Assembly (NCBI GenBank): GCA_026874595.1
Contig: CM049316.1
Span: 56,863,676-56,927,675 of the forward strand
Length of the DNA stretch: 64,000 nt
Reading direction: 5' to 3'
Origin: Sipunculus nudus
Lineage: Eukaryota; Annelida; Sipuncula; Golfingiida; Sipunculidae
Numbering within the stretch: position 1 is the first letter of the stretch; every line of letters starts with the position of its first letter. Positions 43,330 through 51,825 of the stretch are shown piece after piece. Both the position numbers and the translations under genes were made by a program. The notes beneath the pieces are model-generated. The model saw nothing but the letters and a program-made list of their open reading frames with translations. It did no database searches and was not told where the DNA came from.

Positions 43330-43854
43330 GTATATATATACATATATAAACAACATAATCATTAGGAACAAAATTTCATTATATCAGTGTATAATCTTTA
43401 ATAAACTGGACTCTAACTAACGTAGATATTACGTGTGACCAACTGCACAGTAATATGTTTATAATTAAGATGGTGCAGAATTTGTGTATACCAGATGAGG
43501 TTCTTGTCTCTTCTGACTTCCCATTTTCAGATCTTTGCAGACCTCCACTGAAACATCAACAAACAATTATACATTCACGGACCGTGGGTCAAGCGGAGTA
43601 GTGTTCACAAACTTTCTGTTGTCTGTTTATGTGGGAAGGCATGGTTCATATTGTCAGTAAGTGACAGAGAGGTGTATATAGGGCAGCGCATTACTTATCT
43701 GCCATAGTATGCGGTTCTAACTTCCTTGTGCATGGGTTAGAAAAATACCTGAACATTATCAGATGTATAGCAGACTAACATAACAATGTAATATTTATTT
43801 TTACTCTTGGTCAAATATACGTCATTGGTACAGATGACAGCACTCACCTGCCAT
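32566..43854 (-). CDS. Copy C: HOIP/RNF31-like PUB, zinc-finger array, pseudo-RING2 and LDD protein
   Basis: Twenty-two exons with GT-AG borders and compatible phases sum to 4,581 nt (about 1,526 residues; human HOIP is 1,072). Order: ATGGCAG start exon, exon 2, PUB in three exons, basic exon, fingers 1 and 2, then acidic linkers alternating with fingers 3, 4, 5 and 6, a 754-nt acidic exon, RING2 in two exons, a short exon, LDD and a short basic tail. HOIP is the LUBAC E3 that builds Met1-linked ubiquitin chains in NF-kappaB and innate immune signalling. RING1, IBR and UBA are absent: the long acidic exon runs straight into the IBR-RING2 linker ('FINWLRR', compare HOIP 'FQNWKR'). The catalytic Cys is Asp. 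Fingers 2, 4 and 6 keep ubiquitin-contact residues, so a ubiquitin-binding scaffold is likely. Oddity: TGA in the finger 5 exon (36,308-36,310), which could be skipped in frame. The start choice rests on ATG GCA G before a GTGAGT donor. Confidence 0.8.
32660..32813 (-). CDS. Copy C: LDD C-terminal exon
   Basis: 154 nt, phase 2 to 0, TTTCAG acceptor and GTTTGT donor. STYEDYLTSIIQLFRLDPAI aligns with HOIP 'HYKEYLVSLINAHSLDPAT'; then an acidic helix and GATREMLIE, matching 'YQARLLQKL'. The LDD positions the acceptor ubiquitin for linear chain synthesis in HOIP. Copy D has an exon of exactly the same length (58,161-58,314). Confidence 0.85.
33021..33082 (-). CDS. Copy C: short RING2-LDD linking exon
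   Basis: 62 nt, phase 0 to 2: DYDCPYETYGEWSIGDRNCE. Acceptor TTTTAG, donor GTAAGG. Copy D counterpart (58,453-58,532) reads THCPCDDYYQWYRRN, sharing CP, Tyr and Trp spacing. Confidence 0.75.
33343..33450 (-). CDS. Copy C: RING2/LDD exon with HCHHARDC motif
   Basis: 108 nt, phase 0. NCHRKSCPPEIHCHHARDC followed by KFYLRSLSEEKLIRILR. HOIP has 'HGHHPRDCLFYLRDWTALRL' at the same place. Cys/His zinc ligands of the LDD are retained. Confidence 0.9.
33638..33750 (-). CDS. Copy C: RING2 exon lacking the catalytic cysteine
   Basis: 113 nt, phase 1 to 0. CPRC, then 15 residues, then CRMCYYQYCKDC; HOIP has CPKC, 15 residues, CTQCRHQFCSGC. The 15-residue spacer is the same length, so position 11, the catalytic Cys885 of HOIP, is Asp here, and position 13 (His887) is Arg. 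Zinc ligands are intact. An active RBR ligase is therefore not expected. Confidence 0.85.
34006..34759 (-). CDS. Copy C: long acidic exon with IBR-RING2 linker
   Basis: 754 nt, phase 0 to 1, donor GTGAGT. About 200 residues of Glu/Asp/Lys/Gln-rich, probably disordered sequence starting VTKTRDDQENYHDTKEK (a duplicate of the exon at 36,464-36,895), ending in a basic helix with FINWLRRKQRMRERR and FLEEFDKLT. The end aligns with the HOIP helix before RING2. RING1 and IBR should precede it in a normal RBR; they are replaced by the acidic region. Confidence 0.8.
34964..35170 (-). CDS. Copy C: zinc finger 6 exon
   Basis: 207 nt, phase 0. CPQCTFLVPEHYQFCTMC: complete finger with TF and M of ubiquitin-binding NZF. 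No stop, unlike A and B. Donor GTAATT. Confidence 0.8.
35430..35771 (-). CDS. Copy C: acidic linker exon 4
   Basis: 342 nt, phase 0 to 0. Holds internal near-repeats 'DKLQDTQDL', 'DKMQDTRDL', 'ENMQDTSGD', suggesting growth by short duplications. Donor GTTAGT. Confidence 0.75.
36104..36325 (-). pseudogene. Copy C: zinc finger 5 exon with in-frame TGA
   Basis: 222 nt, phase 0 borders (TTTCAG, GTGTAT) but codon 6 is TGA (36,308-36,310) and the second zinc cysteine is Phe (CPEF). Both flanking introns are phase 0, so skipping leaves the frame intact and is the likely outcome if the gene is active. Confidence 0.7.
36464..36895 (-). CDS. Copy C: acidic linker exon 3
   Basis: 432 nt, phase 0 to 0. 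VTETGGHQEDYHETKDK ... KEEMEKQISAKEGDD; clearly a duplicate of the start of the 34,006-34,759 exon. Acidic, probably disordered. Donor GTAAGA. Confidence 0.75.
37110..37215 (-). pseudogene. Half-exon relic of a zinc-finger exon
   Basis: Matches the 3' half of the finger 4 and finger 6 exons (ATYPSDAASDSVPVQLSF-like, then 'ACCAACTGTGTGTAAGGG') but the finger itself is missing, so it is the remnant of an extra module. Confidence 0.6.
37304..37498 (-). CDS. Copy C: zinc finger 4 exon
   Basis: 195 nt, phase 0 to 0, donor GTAAAT. ETAMDEPNEKNCPVCTFLVP, then CTMC: NZF-type finger with TF and M. Confidence 0.85.
37741..38034 (-). CDS. Copy C: acidic linker exon 2
   Basis: 294 nt, phase 0 to 0, donor GTAAGT. 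IPSAGVVQVPNQIYTVDK start, Asp/Glu/Asn-rich. Same length as in A and B. Confidence 0.8.
38359..38595 (-). CDS. Copy C: zinc finger 3 exon
   Basis: 237 nt, phase 0. CPECMILIPEHINICTTC: zinc ligands kept, ubiquitin-contact TF and M absent. Donor GTGTAT. Confidence 0.8.
38719..39012 (-). CDS. Copy C: acidic linker exon 1
   Basis: 294 nt, phase 0 to 0. ASLSRGDNETFQRGFSDDVA, then LTESDLEAILMENQLIDP; the first half is well conserved with copy B, the second half is loose and Lys/Glu-rich. Acceptor CCCAG, donor GTATGG. Confidence 0.8.
39166..39570. mobile_element. hAT-like MITE in a copy C intron
   Basis: 405 bp with imperfect terminal inverted repeats: CAGAGGCGAAGCCAGG at the left, and the right end reads CAGGGGCGTAGTCAAGG on the other strand. 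CAGGGGCG(T)AG is typical of hAT elements. Copy B lacks it (about 15,780-15,800), giving an empty site. A clean 8-bp target duplication is not visible. It contains a G-rich run and a short TA repeat. Confidence 0.65.
40045..40275 (-). CDS. Copy C: zinc finger 2 exon
   Basis: 231 nt, phase 0 to 0. KKKTSGGEINCPHCTFLNP, then CKMC: C-x2-C-x3-N-x6-C-x2-C, the RanBP2/NZF pattern, with TF and M ubiquitin contacts. The usual leading Trp is missing. Confidence 0.85.
40312..40385. repeat. (CA)n(TA)n microsatellite
   Basis: CA tract followed by TA-rich tract in the intron upstream of finger 2. Confidence 0.95.
40591..40740 (-). CDS. Copy C: zinc finger 1 exon
   Basis: 150 nt, phase 0. CIQCEFVNLSEAELCISC: RanBP2-type spacing with the conserved Asn but without TF and M. 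Not found in copy B. Acceptor GACAG has a weak pyrimidine tract; donor GTATTA. Confidence 0.7.
41183..41330 (-). CDS. Copy C: basic exon
   Basis: 148 nt, phase 2 to 0. SRRSPTFSQHQPENRKENGR, then KHRPKESRHPEDIKSSEQ. Lys/Arg/His-rich, probably disordered; could hold a nuclear-import or RNA-contact patch, which is only a guess. Confidence 0.75.
41757..41965 (-). CDS. Copy C: PUB domain part c
   Basis: 209 nt, phase 0 to 2. VAMEIMDHLGYKEEKGRFVF ... ELVLAKAELTAIMEGTHHQL. Aligns with the HOIP PUB C-terminal helices (GYTEE, LRTEL, NTHP). Donor GTGAGA. Confidence 0.88.
42395..42535 (-). CDS. Copy C: PUB domain part b
   Basis: 141 nt, phase 0 to 0. AKDWEQLLLDAFEIIYKYGH, then TIPPGDNQQKSWLVTDPTKD. 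The KYG and Trp landmarks match HOIP; the 'FNNPVF' pocket segment of HOIP reads TDPTKDYSF. Confidence 0.88.
43085..43261 (-). CDS. Copy C: PUB domain part a
   Basis: 177 nt, phase 0 to 0. KVEPTRSTQECMAIRQELSR ... APDKYLRLDLNIRDKYHLVN; compare HOIP 'LVAREELASALRR' and 'LAARYLQLDA'. Acceptor CAG directly follows (TA)n; donor GTAAGT. Confidence 0.85.
43263..43330. repeat. (TA)n microsatellite abutting the PUB-a acceptor
   Basis: About 29 TA repeats directly upstream (in transcript sense) of the CAG acceptor of copy C, replacing the polypyrimidine tract. Confidence 0.95.
43492..43547 (-). CDS. Copy C: exon 2
   Basis: 56 nt, phase 1 to 0. VEVCKDLKMGSQKRQEPHL. Acceptor TTTCAG, donor GTATAC. Confidence 0.75.
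43848..43854 (-). CDS. Copy C: start-codon exon end
   Basis: ATGGCAG followed by GTGAGTG gives Met-Ala and splits the third codon, joining in frame to exon 2 (M-A-V-E-V-C-K-D). Copy A has ATA and copy B a 2-nt insertion here. The untranslated part of the exon upstream is not defined. Confidence 0.6.
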
Positions 43855-45150
43855 AAGTAACTTATCTTTAGGTTCGGGTTGATTGTTCAAAACACTCAAA
43901 AAAAGAATATTTATAAGAAGAAATTAAATCCCACTATGTGCCGATGTTTAAGGTGCACATTTAAGAGGAACATACTATTGATACACACCGCAGTGTCAAA
44001 TCTTCAGGTGTGGTGAACAACTTGTTAGCGAAGGTGACGATGAGCTCTAGATAAGGATCCTCTCTGCTTATGTGCGCAAACTGATAGTTGACTCCCTAGC
44101 TCACGACAAATCCCATGCCCAAAGTCAGCAACATGACGCAGCAGTCAAGGCAGGACAAACATTGGGAAAACCAGTGTGTCATTGGCAAACCCAAAGATCA
44201 GCTTTCCCAGAGGTCTAGAAGCAGAAACTACCGGCCCAAACATTACTGCCATCTACAAGCTGTGATTGGAACTCAACTTCATCATATCGATGCGAGTGTG
44301 ACCAAACGAGGTGCCATGAATGATGTCTTAGTTGTAGTTTCAAGTGAATATATCGTTATAAATAACGTTTTAGGCTTACACAGTGAATACTAGATATTTG
44401 GAAAATCACATCAAAACACTGGAGATGGAAGGCAGTTGGATAAAGTTTCATAAGAACAAAGTGCACCAGACTTTGGACTAGAAATCATCTCATGAATATC
44501 GGTATTTGAAAACTCTTAAATCAGCTTAAAGTACTTAAATAGTATATAGGTATATTTTTGTGTCGTATGCTTTTAGTCTTTTTAATTCTTATTAAGGGCA
44601 AAAGGTACTTCCTTGTTGACTTGTTTTGAATTATGTTTGTAGTCAGTCACCAATGTTTTTAATAAATTTATGTGAATAAATATGGAATTGAGAGGTATTT
44701 AGGTATTCGGTCGGTGGGTGCTTTAAACATTTAGAAAGAACAGTAGTAAATGTCCACATACACAAGGATCCTCAAATTAGTTCAACAAAATGCCACAAGA
44801 GGTTGACTGTACAGGTAACAACATTGCTATATATACACTGAAGATGACTACAGGTTTCTTCAGGCACCACCTGCTGGCATACTTATTGAACTTTGGCACC
44901 GATTCAACGGATCAGGCGTTAATAAAGGTGGGTAAAGGTCCAAGGTATAGAGGCAAGATCAATTGGTCTCCATTTTTTCCTGGCCAATCAACCCCTACCA
45001 TTGACAGGAATATGTCGGATTTGATGGATTGTCACCCAGAATAGACTGTTATAAAGAGTAAACCAAGGAAACATAAGTCACAGACATTTTAATAAGCTAA
45101 TCGGAGCCTCGGCAATGGCTCTCAAACTGGAGAAAAAAACCTTAATCTAG
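43855..45150 (-). promoter_or_regulatory. 5' flank / promoter region of copy C
   Basis: Block conserved with 1-1150 and partly with 20,030-20,150. Carries GGGAAAACC at 44,164-44,172 (kappaB-like). A plus-strand frame at 44,115-44,393 (GKPKDQLSQRSRSRNY) is matched at 31-303 but destroyed in copy B, so it is treated as non-coding. Transcription start not determinable. Confidence 0.45.
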
Positions 45151-45159
45151 AAAGCAAAA

Positions 45160-45655
45160 ACTTTATCTGAACACGATAAACAGGCTTAATCTGGACACGA
45201 TAAAGAGGTTTCTTTCTGGACATGATAAACAGGTTTTAATCTGGACACGATAAACAGGTTTTAATCTGGACACGATAAAAGGAATTATTTGAACACAATT
45301 AACAGGCTTAATCTGGAAATGAAAATTAGGCCTTATTTGGACACGATATTAAGGGTTAATTTGGACATGATAAATAGGCTTGATCTGGAATCGATGAACA
45401 GGTTTTAATCTGGACACAATAAACAGGTTTTAACCTGGACACGATAAACAGGTTTTAACCTGGACACGATAAATAGGGCTTTCTGGATACGAACAACAGG
45501 CTTAATCTGGACACGAAAAAACAGGCCTTATCTGGACACGATAAATAGGTTTTAATCGGGACACAATAATCAGCCTTAATCTGGACACCATAAACAGGCT
45601 TAATCTGGACACGATAAACAGACTTAATCTTGACACGATAAACAGGTTTTAATCT
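45160..45655. repeat. 24-bp minisatellite, third array, left part
   Basis: Same CTTAATCTGGACACGATAAA unit as at 1,151, more diverged. Continues after the insert at 46,365. Confidence 0.9.
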
Positions 45656-45664
45656 GGACACAAT

Positions 45665-46364
45665 TACGCTCCCGAGGCAGCGGAAATCTTGCGCTTCTAA
45701 AGAAGCAACTGATTTTCACGCGGCCAGCTTTGACCGTTTATGATATATTTAGACACTAGATGGCGGTTTGTTGTCCACTGAAATAAACATGCGTACGATG
45801 TGACAAGCAGCCAATCAGATGCTAATAAACAAACACTCGACAGGCATCCTGGCTCCGCCCATTGCCGCGCTTCAAGCGCCTCTTGATCAGTTTCCGGTCG
45901 AATTTAAATTGCTCCCTCTGCATTCTCGCATCATCGACCGATTCGATTATGACATTATGGCTGTGTTAGCGTAGCCATGTATCTGTTGTCTGCAGAACTG
46001 AAACCAGCCAGCGAGGTGTGCACGCAGCCTTTGTTGTTACGTTTCGTTTGAATTACAGCTCACCGGCCGAGCATCCTATGTGCCCAAGGCCCTAAGCAAA
46101 CCACGTCAGGGGCAATTCTCTCTGAACCTGTGGCCTGGTCAGACGGTTACGCTGGGGGATGAGCTGTCACTCAAAAAGAAATTAATATGATTGGGCTCCG
46201 TGTATTCCTTGCTTGGCTTTGTCTTCCAGCACAAGGTCTCATCTGATTGGACAAAAATACAGTGCTCCCCTCTGGTGTTGCAATTCAGGATACGAGGTCA
46301 TAACAAACAGCGCCTTACGATATAGGAAGTAGCCTTATAGGTAAAGCGCTGTGTAAAGAGCGTA
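45665..46364. mobile_element. Candidate 700-bp MITE inside the minisatellite
   Basis: Non-minisatellite, GC-richer segment bounded by GGACACAAT at both sides (45,656-45,664 and 46,365-46,373). Ends are inverted: TACGCTC......CAGCG at the left, and the right end reads TACGCTC......CAGCG on the other strand (13 of 19 positions). A 9-bp target duplication would fit a MULE-like element, but the minisatellite also contains 'GGACAC' by itself. Inside are CCAAT (GCAGCCAATCAG), GC-box (CTCCGCCC) and reverse CCAAT (CTGATTGG) words, so a promoter is an alternative. No protein recognised. Confidence 0.5.
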
Positions 46365-48280
46365 GGACACAATAAACAGGCTTAATCTGGATACGATAAA
46401 CAGGCTTTATCGGGACACGATAAACAAGCTTAATCGGGACACGATAAACAAGCTTAATCGGGACACGATAAAAAAGCTTATTCTGGAAAAGCTTATTCTA
46501 GACATGATAGACAGACGTAATCTGGACCTGATAAACAGGTTTAATCCAGTCCCTAAAAACGGTCCTAATGTGAACACGATAAACAGGCCTAATCTTGATA
46601 TAATAAACAGGCTTAATCTGGACATAATAAACAGGCTTAATCTGGACCTGATAAACAGACGTAAACGGGACATGATAAACAGGATTTAATCTGGTCGCTA
46701 AGATAAACTTAATCGGGACACGAAAACTGGGTTTTCTGGATACAAAAAAACAGGCTTAATCTGGACACGAAAAAAACAGGTTCAATCTGGACACGATAAA
46801 CAGGTTTTAATCGGGACACAACAATCGGCCTTAATCTGGACACGATAAACAGGCTTTATCTTGACATGATAAACAGATTTAATCTGGACACGATAAACAG
46901 GTTTTAATCTGGACACAATAAACAGGCTTAATCTGGATACAATAAACAAGCTTAATCGGGACACGATAAACAAGTTTAATCTGGACACGATAAACAAGCT
47001 TAATCGGACACGATAAACAAGCTAAATTTGGACACGATAAATAAGCTTAATCGGGACACAATAATCAAGCTTAATCTAGGCACGATAAATAAGCTTTATC
47101 TGGAAACAATAAACAAGATTGACCTGGACACGAAAAGCAGGCTTAAACTGGACAAGATAAACAGACTTAAATTTGACACGATAAACAGGCTTAATCTGGA
47201 CAGAATAAACGGTCTTAATCTGGACCAATAAACAAGCTTATTCTAGACAAGCTTATTCTAGACATGATAGACAGATGTAATCTTGACATAATAAACAGGC
47301 TTAATCCGGTCCCTATAAACGGTCATAATGTGAACACGATAAACAGGCCTAATCTTGACATTATAAACAGGCTTAATCTGGACATAATAAACAGGCTTAA
47401 TCTGCACATGATAAACAGACGTTAACTGGACATAATAAACGAGTTTAATCTGGTCGCAAAGGCAGGCTTAATCGGGACAAAAAAACAGGGTTTTCTGGAT
47501 ACGAAAAACAGGCTTAATCTGGACACGAAAAAACAGGTTTGATCTAGACAAAGAAAAATGGGGTGTATTTGGATGTAATAATAGGTTTAATGTGGAAACG
47601 ATTGACAGGGCTTAGTCTGGAAACGAAAATGGGCTCAATTTTTTTATCACAGAAAACTAACTTTGTCACATAAACAGGCTCACCTGGAAACAATAAACAG
47701 GCTTAATTTAGACAGTATAAACAGGCATTATCTGGATACGATAAACAGGCTTAATCGGCACACGACAAAAAGGCTTAATCTAGACGTAATAATCAGGCTT
47801 AATCTGGGAACGATATAAAACAGGATTAAATACACAGCAAAAACAAGCTTAAATTTCTGGACACGATAAACAGGCTTAATCTAGACATGATAAACAAGCT
47901 TATTCTAGACATGGTAGACAGATATAATCTGGACATGATAAACATGCTTATTCTAGACACGATAGACAGACATAATCTGGACATGGTACAGAGGCTTAAT
48001 CTTCACACGATAAACAAGCTCAATCAAGACATTATCTTATTCTGAACACGGTAAACAAGTTTACTTTGGTCACGAAAAACAGGCTTAATCTGGAAACGAT
48101 AAATAGGCTTAATCTAGACACGATACACAGGCTTAATCTTCACAAGATAAACAAGCTTAATCTAGACATGATCTTAATCTGGACACGACAAACAGGCTTA
48201 ATCTTGAAACGATATCAGACAGTCTTAATCTCGGCCAAATAAACAGGCTTAATTTGGTTACGATAAACGATAATGCCCAA
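46365..48280. repeat. 24-bp minisatellite, third array, right part
   Basis: About 1.9 kb of diverged 24-bp units, with larger-order similarity: the block around 46,490-46,740 resembles 47,230-47,490 ('CTAATGTGAACACGATAAAC' type words and 'GGTTTTCTGGAT' in the same order), so a ~740-bp higher-order duplication is likely. Spurious open frames occur on both strands. Confidence 0.9.
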
Positions 48281-48293
48281 TTGGAAAGGATGT

Positions 48294-48311
48294 GGGCATG
48301 ATTACATCTTT
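48294..48311. repeat. LINE target-site duplication, left copy
   Basis: GGGCATGATTACATCTTT, identical to 54,889-54,906 across the LINE. The last T bases merge with the poly(T). Confidence 0.9.
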
Positions 48312-49353
48312 TTTTTTTTTTTTTTTTTTATTGAATCAAAAAAGTACAGGCACAGAAAAAATGGATGAAAAAACAGGAGACAATCTGGAACAGGTGAGAT
48401 ATAATCTCTGCAAGCAAAACACTTCAACAGAACAAAAATTGTTACTAATCCTTAAATTTTAACAGATCTATAATACACATGCAACCTGTTATATTAATGC
48501 ACACCTGGTACCTAGCTACCTGTGTACTAAACCTATTTTTCAATTATCAAAGATAAGTTAACTTCATCTGACCCTAGGGCCCCATAAAAAACTTGATCTA
48601 ATTCATTCTAATCCTCAAGTAACTGACTGCCTGATTACAATATATACCTTACTATCTGTGAATACAAAAAAAAAATATGTTGATTTCCTGTTGCAAATTA
48701 AACCAGATATCCCCATATCACCTTATAAAAAAATATAGCTTTGGTTTTCTTATATAACAATCTTTGTATGATTAATACATCATTCAATTAATCCTGACCT
48801 AGTGGATGTTTATTTACCTATTATTGTAAGAGAAGGTTAACAGTTTTTACAATGAATAGCTATTGCCAGAATGGCAGACCAAGTACACCCATGGGACAAT
48901 TTACATTATACCCTATTAATTATTATTTTTACATGCTTTAAATCTCTCTTGTCACCTAGTGATAATTAAGTGAAACATACATATCTTTATGCTATAACTG
49001 TCACCTTTTAAATTGATGAAAATTACATTCATGAGTCAAGTTGTAATGGTACATAACAATGCCTGTCTTACCGTTAATATATGATACAGACTTCCCTATA
49101 CAGACCTAACTCAGTACAACTTAAGTAACCACGTTTTTATAATTAATCACAATTCATTGCCCATTTATATATGTATGCTAGCAATACACTTTACCCTTAT
49201 GTGAAAATATAAATGAACATTCCTTTTTATTGATTATTTATAACAGTTGTTATCACATATATCTACTCATATCATTAACATACTTTTATCAATCACTTAA
49301 ATGTCTACGTGTAAACAATTTCATGGTAAAAAAAAAGACCCTAGAACCCTAAA

Positions 49354-49872
49354 TTATAAATTTAAGATTGGTGTGTTACTGCTTTCTGTAAAAAAGTTCA
49401 GTTTCTTCCATTTTTTATCATGTACAATAGTATTTCCTTTCTTATAAGCAATATATTTTTCTATTTCCTTCACATGTTTTATAAACAAGATTGCTCCTTT
49501 CAAAGGAGGCTTGTTGCTTTTACCTCTACAATCATATATATATTTTTTAACAAAAAGTACAGTACTGCCTATAATGTCTGTATAATCACCTAATATTATT
49601 GGTGCACAGTCAAACTTAAAATCCTGTTCAGCCACTTCATTCTCTTTTAACCATAAAAGTATATTTGACCATACTTACTTGACAAATGTGCATGACCAAA
49701 ATAGATGAATGTATGTTTCATCTTCTGACTTACAAAATGAGCACCTGGGGTTGTCAATTATATTTGATTTATACAAATGACTATTAAGATACATAATACG
49801 ATTTAGTAATCTGAACTGGAACATTCTAAGTTGCACTGAGTTTGAAACTTTTTTCAGTTTAAGGGAAAGCAC
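49354..49872 (-). pseudogene. LINE ORF2 C-terminal part
   Basis: VQLRMFQFRLLNRIMYLNSH, then CSFCKSEDETYIHLFWSC: the Cys/His motif usual at the end of L1-like ORF2. A stop at 49,675-49,677 (after CTFVK) is followed by continuing homologous sequence to 49,354. Frameshifted relative to the preceding piece at about 49,865. Confidence 0.8.
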
Positions 49873-50176
49873 TCAAAATGCTTTCCCAGCTGGATATATT
49901 CAAGTCTATAGCCCACTTAATTAGTGGGTTTGTTGAGACAACATAGATCTTTTCAACCATTTTACAGTAAACCTGCTTAGTTACCTTTTTCATGCTAAAA
50001 AGGGTTTCTATATTGTTTTGAATCTGGTGTATTTCTATGTTTACTTTAAGAATTTTTTTCCAATCATTTGGTATTGCATCCAACATACCATTGTACCAAA
50101 GCAAGTTTATATTTAAATTGGTACGCGCCTGAAATTCTTCATATGTAAGAAATCTGAAGAATCCTCTATTTTTCAC
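49859..50176 (-). pseudogene. LINE ORF2 middle piece, frameshifted
   Basis: Open piece NRGFFRFLTYEEFQARTNLN to SILSAFP, a typical L1-like region after the RT. It is in a different frame from the RT block, so at least one indel lies between 50,176 and 50,497. Confidence 0.75.
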
Positions 50177-50496
50177 TATAATATCTTTTATGTATATTAT
50201 GCCTGAGTTGTAAAGTTTTCTAAAAAATAATACCTTATATCAATCTTTATATGGGAATTATACCACAGAACCTGGCCGAAAATATCTTTCACTTCTGTTG
50301 GTATGCAGAAATTAAATTTACACCATGCTTGCATGACTTCTTTCCAAAAGATGTCCTTTAAATAGATCTCATCCAAATCTTCTGGATTGAGATTACATTG
50401 AAATGTAAGCTCCCCTATAGGTAAGGTACTTAATATATGATTTTTCCAAGGATTGTCAGGTTTTTTCTTTAAGATTCTTTCAATCCATTTTATTTT

Positions 50497-51744
50497 TTAT
50501 GCGCAATTTTGAGTTTCAGGGTGGATCATATTCAATCCACCTTTACCGAAAGGAGCTATTAATGTCAATCTTTTCACTTTGTCTGGTTTGTATGACCAAA
50601 CAAATTTATATAGAATTTTTTCTAGTTCCTTAAAATAATTGGCTTTAGGAGCAGGAAGGACAGACCACAAGTAAATTAATTGTGACAAAGCATAACATTT
50701 TATTAAAGTGATTTTCCCAGCTGGTGTCATGTATCTGTTTGACCATGTACTTAATGTTTTTCTTATGGATTCCAATTTTGGATTGTAATTGTCTTCTATT
50801 ATTTTATTTAAGGATGGTCTAAGTAATATACCCAGAATATGAACTGGACCCTCTGACCATTTTAGACCTTTTCTCTCTATTGTTCTTTTAGCTTGGCTTA
50901 TACCTGGTTGGTTATGTACCAAAGGCATAACTGCAGTTTTCCCTAGATTAATTTTAAGACCTGATTTTTTTTCGAAACATTTCATTATATTCACACTATC
51001 AATAACGCTGTTAATGTCTGAGAATAAAAAAACTGTGTCATCAGCATATTGCAGTATTTTATATTTATATTCATTGAAGCAGACTGCATTTAATTTATTA
51101 TCTTCTCTAATTTTTTTTGCTAACAATTCTGCACATATTATCAAAAGGTATGGAGACAGGGGACACCCCTGTCTCACTCCCCTTGACATTTTGAAGAATT
51201 CTGAGCACCACCCATTATTTATAATACATGTTTTCCCTTCATGGTATAATACTTTTATCCAGTTTATTATATTTTTTCCAAACCCAAAATATTCCAACGC
51301 TTTCCAAATGAATGGCCATTCTAAGCAATCGAAAGCTTTTTCAAAATCTACTGTTGTGAGGTACCCTTCTTTATCTTGTTCAACTGTATTATTTATAACT
51401 GTAAGGATCTTATTTATATTCTCCCCTATGTACCTACCTTTAATGAAACCTGTCTGATCATCATTAATTAATCTTGGTAAAACAGATTTGATTCTGCTTG
51501 CTAGGCATTTTGAAATGAGTTTGTAATCAGTGTTCAGTAGTGTAATTGGCCTCCAATTTTTTATTTCAAGAGGAGATTTATTTTTTTTTGGTAACAAAGT
51601 AATAACTCCCTGTCCCTGGGTGATACTTAAATGTCCAACATTTAGTCCATATCTAATAGCTGACAGAAGGGGTTCCTTGATATCTGTCCAAAAATGTCTA
51701 TAGAACTCTGCAGGGAGACCATCCAATCCAGGTGATTTATCCAT
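50497..51744 (-). pseudogene. LINE ORF2 reverse transcriptase domain
   Basis: SPGLDGLPAEFYRHFW, NWRPITLLNTDYKL, GFIKGRYIGENI, TVDFEKAFDCLEW, GVRQGCPLSPYL and the catalytic QYADDTVFL box are all present. All RT blocks are intact in this piece. It is in the same frame as the endonuclease piece, separated only by a TAG at 51,826-51,828, and ends at a stop at 50,497-50,499 (PETQNCA). Confidence 0.95.
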
Positions 51745-51825
51745 TGCAAATGACTTTAAAATTTTAAAAATCTCCTGTTCTTTAACCAGTTCATCGCATG
51801 AAATTCTCTCATTCTCTGAAAGTCC

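Noticed and set aside
45160-48280. Regularly spaced repeats resembling a CRISPR array
   Set aside because: The units are directly adjacent 24-mers without unique spacers, in eukaryotic DNA: a minisatellite.
51014-51457. Plus-strand open frame inside the LINE
   Set aside because: Antisense shadow of the reverse transcriptase domain.
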